Source: an uncultured Candidatus Saccharibacteria bacterium
GTDB taxonomy: Bacteria; Patescibacteriota; Saccharimonadia; Saccharimonadales; Saccharimonadaceae
Assembly: GCA_938030585.1 (NCBI GenBank)
Contig: CALHIA010000035.1
Coordinates: 1 to 8,033, forward strand
Direction: 5' to 3'
Length of the DNA: 8,033 bases
Of this stretch, positions 1 to 7,268 are shown in pieces. Position 1 is the stretch's first letter. Each line of letters opens with the position of its first letter. The notes beneath the pieces are model-generated. The model did not search any database. It was given only the letters and a program-made list of their open reading frames with translations, and had not been told where the DNA came from. The position numbers were made by a program, and so were the translations under genes.

Positions 1-898
1 ACCCCTCGATATAGGATGGAAGGATAAAAATTTCTGATTCAGCAATTTTTTTAAGCGGATCATCAGTAAAACCGTGATAAATAATTTGGGAATTAGAATG
101 CTTTTGGCAAAAATCAGATAGTGGACCCGTGCCATAAATATGCAGTTTAGCTTCCGGAAATTTTTTGGCAACTTGGGAAAACCCAGCAATTAATTCCCTA
201 ATTCCCTTATACTCTTCTAGTCTTCCAAGATAGATTAAAGAATGTGGAAATGGTTTTATTGCTTCAAATTCCGCATATCGATCAATGGCGCCATTTTTTA
301 TGGTAATAAGATTTTCTAATTTTCCAATTTTTGTGTGTGATATTAAATTTTCAAAATAATTTCGCTCGTAATCTGAAATAAAGATTATCTTTTCAACATT
401 TTTAGCAATTCGGAGGATTTTTTTGCCAATATAATTTTTATATTTTTGATCAACATTTTGAAGAACCCAACTACGAAAATCCATGTGGTCTAACCAAAAA
501 ACTGGAATACACATTTTCTTTGCAGCCAAAGTAGCGGCGATCAAATCGTCACGTGACTGCACTATAATGGCTGCTGGTTGATATTTTTTAAACTGTTTTC
601 GATACCAAAAAGAAAGGTATTTTTGCCATAATAAATAAATTGATAGAAGAAAATTTCTTAATCCACTCCAATTCTGGAAGCGTAGAAAGGGTGATTTTTG
701 GTTTAAGATTTTTTTACTCTGACTGACTTTAAGAAGTTTATTGGAAGAAGTAAAAAACACAGACGTAAAATTATTTTTATTTAATATCTGAGAAAGGGTT
801 AGCTGAAAAGTCTCCCCGCCGCCATAAAACTTTGGATTAGTATTGCGAATCAAAATTATTCTAGGCTTTAATGTTTGACCTTCAGAAGCTTTATTCAT
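1..898 (-). CDS. GT4-family glycosyltransferase, C-terminus cut by window edge
   Basis: Reading the minus strand from the ATG at 898-896 gives 299 uninterrupted codons to the left edge with no stop, so the gene is partial at its 3' end. I translated all codons by hand. The protein starts MNKASEG and reaches a short Rossmann-type strand (RIILIRN), then FYGGGE at about residues 25-30, the glycine-rich N-terminal loop of GT-B glycosyltransferases. Further on come a domain-linker region with SDYER, a KNGAID segment, YLGRLEEYKGI (the start of the C-terminal donor-binding domain, with the conserved R and K), HIYGTGP, YHGF, and finally FILPSYIEG at the edge. The last is the first half of the GT4 EX7E motif; the second Glu lies outside the window. 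Family members transfer a sugar from a nucleotide sugar to a glycan or lipid acceptor in the cytosol. The full family length is about 360-400 residues, so 60-100 residues are missing. It is transcribed divergently from the next gene. Donor and acceptor cannot be told from sequence. Confidence 0.9.
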   Translation of the reverse strand, partial: MNKASEGQTLKPRIILIRNTNPKFYGGGETFQLTLSQILNKNNFTSVFFTSSNKLLKVSQSKKILNQKSPFLRFQNWSGLRNFLLSIYLLWQKYLSFWYRKQFKKYQPAAIIVQSRDDLIAATLAAKKMCIPVFWLDHMDFRSWVLQNVDQKYKNYIGKKILRIAKNVEKIIFISDYERNYFENLISHTKIGKLENLITIKNGAIDRYAEFEAIKPFPHSLIYLGRLEEYKGIRELIAGFSQVAKKFPEAKLHIYGTGPLSDFCQKHSNSQIIYHGFTDDPLKKIAESEIFILPSYIEG

Positions 899-904
899 AA
901 GTTA

Positions 905-913
905 ATTATATCA
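905..913 (-). promoter_or_regulatory. Extended -10 promoter of the leftward GT4 gene
   Basis: The minus strand reads TGATATAAT, a perfect extended -10 (TGn plus TATAAT). The hexamer occupies 910-905, which puts the expected +1 at about 898, the A of the start codon. The message is therefore predicted to be leaderless or nearly so, and no Shine-Dalgarno sequence lies between the -10 and the ATG. The -35 position (933-928) reads TTATAG, a poor match to TTGACA, which is usual for extended -10 promoters. Confidence 0.65.
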
Positions 914-925
914 TTAGATAGACTA

Positions 926-934
926 TGCTATAAT
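926..934 (+). promoter_or_regulatory. Extended -10 promoter of the GT2/GT4 - GT-C operon
   Basis: The plus strand reads TGCTATAAT, a perfect extended -10. With the hexamer at 929-934, transcription should begin around 941-943, only 2-4 bases before the ATG at 945. An AAGGG at 935-939 looks like a ribosome site, but it would lie upstream of that start and so be absent from the message. The -35 position (906-911) reads TTATAT and is weak. This promoter would serve both downstream plus-strand genes. Confidence 0.65.
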
Positions 935-944
935 AAGGGTTAAT

Positions 945-3098
945 ATGAAGAGAGTTGATTTATCAGTGGCGGTGACCGCGCATAACGAAGGTATTATTGC
1001 GCATAAAACAATTTTAAGTCTATTTGCAGCAGTCGAAGAACTTGAAGAGAAAAATATTAGTTACGAATTTTTAGTTCATATCGACAACGGTGATGAAGAA
1101 ACCATTAACTATTTTAAACAATACGAAAAGAATAAAAAATTTAGAATTTTCCAAAATCATTTCGGTGATTTAGGTTCATCACGTAATTTCTTATCTCAGA
1201 ATGCCGATGGCGAATGTATTGCTTTTTTGGATGCTGATGATTTAGTCTCCGCTAATTGGCTAATAACCGCTTATGAAACATTAAAAAACTCCAAACAGGA
1301 AGCCGTGATTCATCCAGAAGCGGTTTTAACTTTTGGTCTTGATATTAAGAATGTTTTAATGATACAGAAGGACTCCTTAAAACTGACGGAACAAATCCCA
1401 ATTATGGTTGGTGAAAACTGTTGGTGTTCGGTAGTAATGGCTAAAACTGAAACCCTCTTAAAAATTCCTTATCATAAGCTAGGAAATGGCTACGGATACG
1501 AAGATTATATTTTCAATCTTGAAACTATGTACGCCAATATTGATCATCTCGTAGCAAAAGAAACTGTGCTTTTCTATCGAAGATCAAATACATCAATGCT
1601 CTCAACTAATAACTCAAATAGCTTCGTAATTCCCTACGTGGATATTTTTGACGTTAAAAATATCCAAAAATTATATGAAAATTATGATATTTCCAAAATT
1701 GGCGTTCCAGTAAGGACTAAAGGATACGCTCTATATAAAAAAATCCGTAATAATAAATTTTTGAATTTCTTTATTACACCAGTAGCCAAGCTTACTCTAA
1801 AAATTATGGATAAGCATGAAATAAAGTTAAACCATAAACGTACTCCAGATTTCTTAATTCGAGAATGGACAGAGATTAATCGTATCGAAACTCAACTCTA
1901 TCCACATTGGTATCTTTTAGAAAAACTTACGCACTACAACCCAGCTGGACATGTAATTGTAGGTAAAACATTCATTCAGATAGTTCAGAAACTAAAATTT
2001 AGTAAACCTGATTTTATTTTTGTAGTACCTTGGGTAATCAGAGGTGGTGCTGATAAAGTACTATTTAATATGATAAGAGCACTCAAGGATATTCATCCTG
2101 ATTGGAATTTTACCGTAATATCCACACTTTCCGCTGATAATATTTGGGCAAAAAGGCTACCAGAATATGTTGATTTTATTGATTTTTATGATGAAACAAT
2201 TGGACTATCAAAATACCAACAAGATAATCTCTTTTCTCGATTAATCACTCAATTAGGTTGTAAAAATATCCATATTATTAACTCCGAGTTTGCTTATGAT
2301 TGGGCAATAAAGCACACCCTGCTACTTAAAAAGAACTTTAATCTAACCGCGTCAGTTTTTAATACGGTCTACATCAAAGATAGTAATAATAAGGGTCGTA
2401 CATCTTACGTAAATCCATACATTCTCCTACTGAGAGATACTCTAAAAAAAGTATATACAGATAACCAAACCGTAATTGATGAATATAAAAAAGAACATTA
2501 TTTAGATTCTGGATTATTTAAGGTACACTATCAGCCAATTACTGATCAGTGTAAGACCCCGATAACCCATAAGGAAAATAAGTTAAAAATCCTCTGGGCT
2601 GGTAGAATTACCTATGTTAAATTACCTAATATAGTAAAGGCTATTGGGGAAAGACTACCAAGTACTAAATTTGAAATTGATATCTATGGAGATTTTTCAG
2701 AAGAGATTAATCCAAATTATTTTGACGATATCGAAACAATCAACTACCGCGGACATTTTGACGGTTTCTCAAATATTTCGGCTGATAACTATGATATCTT
2801 ACTTTATACTAGCGAAGCTGATGGTATTCCAAATATTATTCTAGAGGCAACGGCAGCTGGATTACCAATTATTGCCAGCAATGATGGTGGAGTTAAGGAA
2901 TTTATTCAAAATAATAAAACTGGTATCCTAATTGATAACCCGACAGACGTAGATAGCTATATTAAAGAATTAAAGGGTATTCAAAAAGATAAATCTAAAT
3001 TAGAACAATATGTGAAGAATGCTCAAAAATTACTCGTAAAAACCCATTCGTATGAATTTTTTAGAGATACAATAGCAGAAGATTTTAAGGATAAGTAG
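945..3098 (+). CDS. Two-domain glycosyltransferase (GT2 N-terminal, GT4 C-terminal)
   Basis: This 717-residue protein joins two glycosyltransferase folds. Residues about 5-230 form a GT-A/GT2 domain: VDLSVAVTAHNE at the N-terminus, an FGDLGSSRN segment, FLDADD at 94-99 (metal and nucleotide-sugar binding DxD), and GYEDYIF at 184-190, whose ED is the likely catalytic-base region. Residues about 356-715 form a GT-B/GT4 domain: a VIRGGADKV loop at 364-372, ILWAGRITYVK at 549-559, and SEADGIPNIILEA at 623-635. There D626 and E634 stand in the EX7E spacing, with Asp replacing the first Glu. The link between the domains (about 240-350) is not recognised. No signal peptide or membrane span is seen, so it should be cytosolic and could add two successive sugars to a growing glycan. 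The start is fixed by the GT2 motif, which begins only four residues in. The next gene follows after 10 bases. Which sugars are used cannot be told. Confidence 0.9.
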   Translation: MKRVDLSVAVTAHNEGIIAHKTILSLFAAVEELEEKNISYEFLVHIDNGDEETINYFKQYEKNKKFRIFQNHFGDLGSSRNFLSQNADGECIAFLDADDLVSANWLITAYETLKNSKQEAVIHPEAVLTFGLDIKNVLMIQKDSLKLTEQIPIMVGENCWCSVVMAKTETLLKIPYHKLGNGYGYEDYIFNLETMYANIDHLVAKETVLFYRRSNTSMLSTNNSNSFVIPYVDIFDVKNIQKLYENYDISKIGVPVRTKGYALYKKIRNNKFLNFFITPVAKLTLKIMDKHEIKLNHKRTPDFLIREWTEINRIETQLYPHWYLLEKLTHYNPAGHVIVGKTFIQIVQKLKFSKPDFIFVVPWVIRGGADKVLFNMIRALKDIHPDWNFTVISTLSADNIWAKRLPEYVDFIDFYDETIGLSKYQQDNLFSRLITQLGCKNIHIINSEFAYDWAIKHTLLLKKNFNLTASVFNTVYIKDSNNKGRTSYVNPYILLLRDTLKKVYTDNQTVIDEYKKEHYLDSGLFKVHYQPITDQCKTPITHKENKLKILWAGRITYVKLPNIVKAIGERLPSTKFEIDIYGDFSEEINPNYFDDIETINYRGHFDGFSNISADNYDILLYTSEADGIPNIILEATAAGLPIIASNDGGVKEFIQNNKTGILIDNPTDVDSYIKELKGIQKDKSKLEQYVKNAQKLLVKTHSYEFFRDTIAEDFKDK

Positions 3099-3103
3099 GA
3101 GGT
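3097..3103 (+). promoter_or_regulatory. Strong ribosome binding site overlapping upstream stop codon
   Basis: AGGAGGT matches the anti-Shine-Dalgarno consensus and overlaps the TAG stop (3096-3098) of the GT2/GT4 gene. It lies 5 bases before a GTG (3109) and 8 before an ATG (3112), counting from the end of the AGGAGGT, so either codon could be the start. The overlap implies coupled translation of the two genes. Confidence 0.8.
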
Positions 3104-3108
3104 AAATA

Positions 3109-5805
3109 GTGATGAAGGCTAAAATAAGGAAGATAATGGATTTATTCAAATCTAGAGAACAAGATATAAGATCTGTTCTTAAAATATTCCTTATAGCCTT
3201 CATTTTTAATTTATCTTTATTGTTTATTGTTAATATTTTTTCCAATCATTTAGTCAGTAATGGGGTTTTCTTTAATGCGGATACGGCACGCGTATATGAC
3301 GATATGACCAGCTTTGAGGCTAACCACTATCGAACAAAAGTACATCCATTGTTTGTGCTTTTCACACAGCCATTTGTATTAGTACTTAAAAAAATCTTTG
3401 GTGAATTAAATGCGGTCGTTATCTATCAAGCATTAATTGGGGCTTCCTGTGTTGTCCTATTTTATCTAATTTTAAGAAAACTTAATAAACGTGAATTTAA
3501 ACTAAAGCCTTTTATGGTTTTGTTTATCTTATCCTTCCCTCAAGTAGTTTTCTCAACAATTTTCGAAACTTATATCTATGCAGAACTAGGCCTACTTTTT
3601 ATGTGGCTTGTTGGGCTATACTTAATTAAGAAAAAATCTTTATCTTATTTAGATTTACTACTTTTAATTTTAGCCGGTGTATTCTCAATGAGTATCACCG
3701 TGACAAATTTTGCCCAATTCATTTTTCTTCTATTCTTTATAATATTCTTTAATAAATCACTGAAAAACAAATTTATTACTTTTTGCTCAATTATCTTCTT
3801 CTCGATTACAATCACAACATTCTTTGCCTGTATTCAAAATTTAATTTGGAAGTCGGCGCCAAACTTTTTCACTGTATCGGTTTCAGACTTCTTAATTAAT
3901 AAAAATTCAGAAGAGTTCCTATATGTCAGTAAATCTTTTTCTCTAGATAATATACTATTGCAAATTAGAACAAGCACGATTTCCCAGATGAGTTTTATGT
4001 TTCAGAAGCACCCGATGGAGTTTATTTTCTATTATAATTTGGGAGTAAATATACTGGCAATTGTGTTATTTTCTATCTTTGTATTAATGAATATTCTATT
4101 TATTAAAAAACATAAAGATGAGATTATTAAACATAGATTCTATTTAAGTATTCTAATTGCCTACTGTTTTAATTTTGTTTTTCATATTTTTTACGGATAT
4201 GGAACAAATTTCCTTTACACTCTAGACTATACCTTCTTGATATTACTAATAGTTTTCTATATTATCTCCAACTATTACGGTCCACTTTATAATAAATTAT
4301 CCAAATTTAAACGTTTTTACAGCTACGCTTACTACATTTTTATTATCTTGCAGATACTCGGTATTATCTATTTCTTACACTCGACTTTTGTAGTTTTAGG
4401 TTTTGCACATGTGATGCCAAAGAAGTTATTTATCGTAATTTTACTAGCTATAATTGCATTAGTTTTAACCTCAATTAAAAAACGTTACATGGCGTTAATT
4501 ACAATACTGCTAATTTCACTTTGCTTAGTGGGTGGAATAAAATTAATAAATAATAAAATGGCTTATAGACCAATCAGACGCATAGAATCACTAACTGAGG
4601 CTGGTGCGGATTTTAAGGTTTTCACGAACAATCCAGAAAACACTAGACTAGTTGCAAGTCTTGCAGATTATTACTACGAATTAAATACAGAGTTAACTCA
4701 TGAAAACTTCGAATTAAAAAAGTTCGAGGATACCAATAAAAAATATTCTGATATTTTCTTCTTCGGTATGGTAGATCGCGAAAAAATCCTGTATAAAGGC
4801 GGAAAATTAATTGATAAGAATACTAAGAAGGTATTAAAAGAATTTAATTATGCTCATGAACTGATTATTCCAAATGAATACACAGTGCTGCTCGCCAATA
4901 AAGATGGTGTAATCACAAAAATTTACGAGAATGAAGATGGGGTTTATGTAGAAGAGGGTGCGAAAAAAGAAGTAATCACTACAGGTAATACTAAATTTAA
5001 TTTACCACGTCTAGAAAATAAGAAGTACCCTAATACTATGCGTGTACTGCATCAAGAAATTCTATTTAATTTTGATGGTGTTACTCCAAAACCAAATCTT
5101 ATTGGCTACAAGAAGAGCACCAATGCTTGGTATCGAGATACAATGTTGGTTACTATGGTATTAGAGCAAACTAATAATACCCATCTATTAGAACCTTGGT
5201 TGGCTTCAATCACTGATATATATGATTGTCAGAGATCGTATCTCAATGGCGATAAAAATTGTTCAATGAAGGAGGCTGATAATCCTGGAGAGCTACTTTA
5301 CATCTTAGGTGCGGTAAAAAACAATCGTAAAGATTTAGTTGAAAAAATTATCAAAGAAGTGAAAGCCAAGGCGAAGAATGGACTGTTCGTAGGTATAGTT
5401 GATAACGAACAAATGGATTATTACCCGACAAGCTTATTGTTGCTTGGTGCAAAGAAAAATAATATAGACCTAAGCAACTATCTAAGACTACCGGAAAAAT
5501 TAGATCTATATGGTAGCCTAAGCTGGTGGGATAAAGATACTCCGAGAATTAATATAAAAACCTATGAGAATAGACTTTACCCTTATCTTGAATGGGCGCA
5601 AATACATTATCATGGATCAGGTTTTTACGGAACCCTCCATATTCTAGACGAATATTACCCACTTTCATATGAATCTGGCGTTTACAATTTCGTACCAGAA
5701 GCACAAATGTTTATCTCTGAACATTATAATAAGATTCAAGATCCTGTATTACTGTCTCACACTTGGCATGCGTCAGAGATGTTCCTATTAATGAACGACT
5801 TATAG
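3109..5805 (+). CDS. Large GT-C-like membrane glycosyltransferase with extracytoplasmic C-terminal domain
   Basis: The product has 898 residues from GTG 3109, or 897 from the adjacent ATG 3112; the latter is equally plausible. Residues 22-480 are very hydrophobic, with about 11-12 membrane spans (for example 22-46, 102-123, 156-174, 200-215, 222-243, 312-333, 369-388, 405-425, 439-454, 459-478). The loop after the first span carries NADTARVYDD (56-65) and HYRTKVHPLF (73-82). An acidic residue here followed by a downstream HP fits GT-C enzymes, which take sugars from polyprenyl-phosphate donors on the outer face of the membrane. Residues about 481-898 have no spans and should face outward. Residues about 481-650 look mixed alpha/beta; about 660-898 look mainly helical, with aromatic/acidic segments TNAWYRDT (671-678), EADNPGELL (722-730), SWWDKD (805-810), IHYHGSGFYG (832-841) and SHTWHASE (883-890). 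These resemble active-site loops of alpha/alpha-barrel (six-hairpin) glycosidases, but I recognise no specific family. It is the second gene of the operon, ending at the shared terminator. The GT-C assignment is moderate; a non-enzymatic polymer-export or O-antigen-ligase-like role is possible. Confidence 0.75.
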   Translation: MMKAKIRKIMDLFKSREQDIRSVLKIFLIAFIFNLSLLFIVNIFSNHLVSNGVFFNADTARVYDDMTSFEANHYRTKVHPLFVLFTQPFVLVLKKIFGELNAVVIYQALIGASCVVLFYLILRKLNKREFKLKPFMVLFILSFPQVVFSTIFETYIYAELGLLFMWLVGLYLIKKKSLSYLDLLLLILAGVFSMSITVTNFAQFIFLLFFIIFFNKSLKNKFITFCSIIFFSITITTFFACIQNLIWKSAPNFFTVSVSDFLINKNSEEFLYVSKSFSLDNILLQIRTSTISQMSFMFQKHPMEFIFYYNLGVNILAIVLFSIFVLMNILFIKKHKDEIIKHRFYLSILIAYCFNFVFHIFYGYGTNFLYTLDYTFLILLIVFYIISNYYGPLYNKLSKFKRFYSYAYYIFIILQILGIIYFLHSTFVVLGFAHVMPKKLFIVILLAIIALVLTSIKKRYMALITILLISLCLVGGIKLINNKMAYRPIRRIESLTEAGADFKVFTNNPENTRLVASLADYYYELNTELTHENFELKKFEDTNKKYSDIFFFGMVDREKILYKGGKLIDKNTKKVLKEFNYAHELIIPNEYTVLLANKDGVITKIYENEDGVYVEEGAKKEVITTGNTKFNLPRLENKKYPNTMRVLHQEILFNFDGVTPKPNLIGYKKSTNAWYRDTMLVTMVLEQTNNTHLLEPWLASITDIYDCQRSYLNGDKNCSMKEADNPGELLYILGAVKNNRKDLVEKIIKEVKAKAKNGLFVGIVDNEQMDYYPTSLLLLGAKKNNIDLSNYLRLPEKLDLYGSLSWWDKDTPRINIKTYENRLYPYLEWAQIHYHGSGFYGTLHILDEYYPLSYESGVYNFVPEAQMFISEHYNKIQDPVLLSHTWHASEMFLLMNDL

Positions 5806-5823
5806 ATATAGGTAAATAATACT

Positions 5824-5852
5824 AAAATACCACCTTAAATAGGTGGTATTTT
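5824..5852. terminator. Bidirectional intrinsic terminator between convergent operons
   Basis: An inverted repeat pairs 5824-5835 (AAAATACCACCT) with 5841-5852 (AGGTGGTATTTT) around a 5-base loop, giving a 12-bp stem with a CCACC/GGTGG core. The plus strand ends in a T-run (5849-5853). The minus strand also has a T-run from the A-rich left arm. It sits in the 50-base gap between the GT-C stop (5805) and the HAD stop (5856), so it can end both transcripts. Confidence 0.88.
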
Positions 5853-5855
5853 TAT

Positions 5856-6404
5856 TTACTTCCATTCTTGAAGTTCGTTACCTTTTACGATGTAGGCCTG
5901 TTTAGATATTTGTTTTAGAGGAGTATCACTTTTACTGTCGGAATAAAATTCGTTAATTTTTACATCAGGATAAGATTGATGGAAACGTTTAACTTTTTCT
6001 TCAGCTCGACAATTTTCACCATCAATTTTACCAGTTTGAGGATTCATTCTGGTTCCCATTAGCTTAATATCTAGACGATCTGTCATCTCTTTTAGGATAA
6101 ATTCTGGCGAAGCTGAGATAATTAAATCATCAGATTGTTTTTGTTTTAGATACCAATCTTTAATTTTAACTTGATGTTGATCCCAGAACTCAGAGAGATG
6201 CAAATCTTTAACTGAGACAAGAAAGCTAAAAAAGTTTTCCTTGAATTTTTTTCGACTAATAATCTTAGTTTTAAATAGGACCGCAGAAAAAACTTGATAA
6301 GGTAAGTAAAGTACTAATGACGGCTTTCTTTTGACGGAAAATTTCCAAAAATCCAAAGAAGCATCACCATCATAAATTGTTTTATCAAAATCATATACAT
6401 TCAT
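5856..6404 (-). CDS. HAD-IB family phosphatase (possible polyprenyl-phospho-5-phosphoribose phosphatase)
   Basis: The 182-residue protein shows all four haloacid dehalogenase motifs: VYDFDKTIYDGD at 3-14 (nucleophile D5 and general acid D7), ISASP at 96-100 (motif II Ser/Thr), a Lys in AEEKVKR near 137 (motif III), and YSDSKSDTPL at 154-163 (motif IV, D156 and D160, Mg2+). The order and the Asp spacing fit subclass IB (phosphoserine-phosphatase-like) enzymes. The insert after motif I has a hydrophobic stretch (about 29-46) in the helical cap, which could let it approach a membrane-bound substrate. Its start is 1 base past the UbiA stop, with no convincing ribosome site, so translation is probably coupled. 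From the context I infer that it removes the 5-phosphate from the lipid-linked phosphoribose made by the preceding enzyme. In mycobacteria that step is assigned to a PAP2-type protein instead. A soluble phosphomonoesterase with another substrate remains possible. Confidence 0.87.
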   Translation of the reverse strand: MNVYDFDKTIYDGDASLDFWKFSVKRKPSLVLYLPYQVFSAVLFKTKIISRKKFKENFFSFLVSVKDLHLSEFWDQHQVKIKDWYLKQKQSDDLIISASPEFILKEMTDRLDIKLMGTRMNPQTGKIDGENCRAEEKVKRFHQSYPDVKINEFYSDSKSDTPLKQISKQAYIVKGNELQEWK

Positions 6405-6405
6405 A

Positions 6406-7260
6406 TTACAACCGAATAATTACCATTAAATACATATTAAATATTAAACCAATAAGCATTAAAGGTTTATTTTTCATAATTACATCAGCTGGATCACCGT
6501 ATTTATCTTTTTCAGCGACATAAATATAAGAAATAATGAGAATAATTAACATTGGTACACTAGCCAAGAATAGATCGCGATGCTCAGGATAGGCATTACT
6601 ACACCATTCAGTGTAAAAAACAATGATTAAAACCAAGAACATATTCATAATGGATTTTAAATATTCCGTATTATATTTCTTTAGTACGGAGCGTGTTTTA
6701 TTACCGGTTTTAATAATTTCATTGTAACGTTTAGAAATACCAAGATAAAATGCACCAGACATTACTACAAGGTAAAGTAATGGCGAAACGGCGATACCCG
6801 ATAAACTACTACCCAAAAATAATCGAATCATAAAACCTGAAGTAAGGATTACGACGTCGAGAATTGGGATATTTTTAAGACCTAAGGAATAGCCCAAATT
6901 TAAGATAAAATATCCAGCAATTAAACCAATTGAGGTTATAGGAAAAGTAAAGGAAATAGCAATTGCTACGAGAAGTAATACAGAAAATGTAATCCAAGCC
7001 TCTTTTTTCGTAACCGCACCACTAGCAAGTGGACGTTTTTTCTTAACCGGATGTAGACGATCTTTTTCGATATCTTTATAATCATTAATAATATAAATAG
7101 ATGAAGCTACTAAGCAAAAAACTATAAATCCTAAAATACTAGTTCGAAAATCTTTTAGCGTGAGATCTTTGAGACCAAAAATTAATGGGAGAAAGATTAA
7201 GAGATTTTTAACTGAATGTTTAGGGCGAAGAAGTTTAATAATACTTTTAATTTTTTCCAT
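6406..7260 (-). CDS. UbiA-superfamily polyprenyl-phosphate phosphoribosyltransferase (DPPR synthase-like)
   Basis: This 284-residue integral membrane protein has about eight to nine predicted spans, as in UbiA prenyltransferases. The N-terminus LLRPKHSVKNLLIFLPL (10-26) and the first Asp-rich motif NDYKDIEKDRLHP (59-71; D60, D63, D67) are followed by KRPLASGAV (75-83). The second region has YSLGLK (124-129), LDVVILTSGFMIR (134-146), GISKRYNE (174-181) and KYGDPADV (253-260). These match my memory of mycobacterial Rv3806c, whose equivalents read NDVRDVEADREHP, GKRYAEL and GEPEDI. They differ from quinone or heme UbiA enzymes. The reaction known for that family is PRPP + polyprenyl phosphate giving polyprenyl-phospho-5-phosphoribose + PPi, on the cytosolic face. 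The gene upstream makes PRPP, which supports the substrate. The start at 7260 has AGGGA at 7270-7266 as ribosome site, overlapping the Prs stop. The lipid chain length cannot be read from sequence. Confidence 0.88.
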   Translation of the reverse strand: MEKIKSIIKLLRPKHSVKNLLIFLPLIFGLKDLTLKDFRTSILGFIVFCLVASSIYIINDYKDIEKDRLHPVKKKRPLASGAVTKKEAWITFSVLLLVAIAISFTFPITSIGLIAGYFILNLGYSLGLKNIPILDVVILTSGFMIRLFLGSSLSGIAVSPLLYLVVMSGAFYLGISKRYNEIIKTGNKTRSVLKKYNTEYLKSIMNMFLVLIIVFYTEWCSNAYPEHRDLFLASVPMLIILIISYIYVAEKDKYGDPADVIMKNKPLMLIGLIFNMYLMVIIRL

Positions 7261-7268
7261 ACAATTCC

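Noticed and set aside
935..939. AAGGG as ribosome site of the GT2/GT4 gene
   Set aside because: It lies directly after the -10 hexamer and before the expected transcription start, so it would not be in the message unless an upstream promoter exists.
2644..2844. Plus-strand open frame of 66 codons
   Set aside because: It lies wholly inside the GT4 domain of the 717-residue protein in another frame, crossing its conserved GT4 motifs, with no ribosome site of its own.
3030..3245. Minus-strand open frame of 71 codons
   Set aside because: It is antisense to the end of one well-supported gene and the start of the next, including the operon's Shine-Dalgarno. Its hydrophobic look is expected opposite a membrane-protein start.
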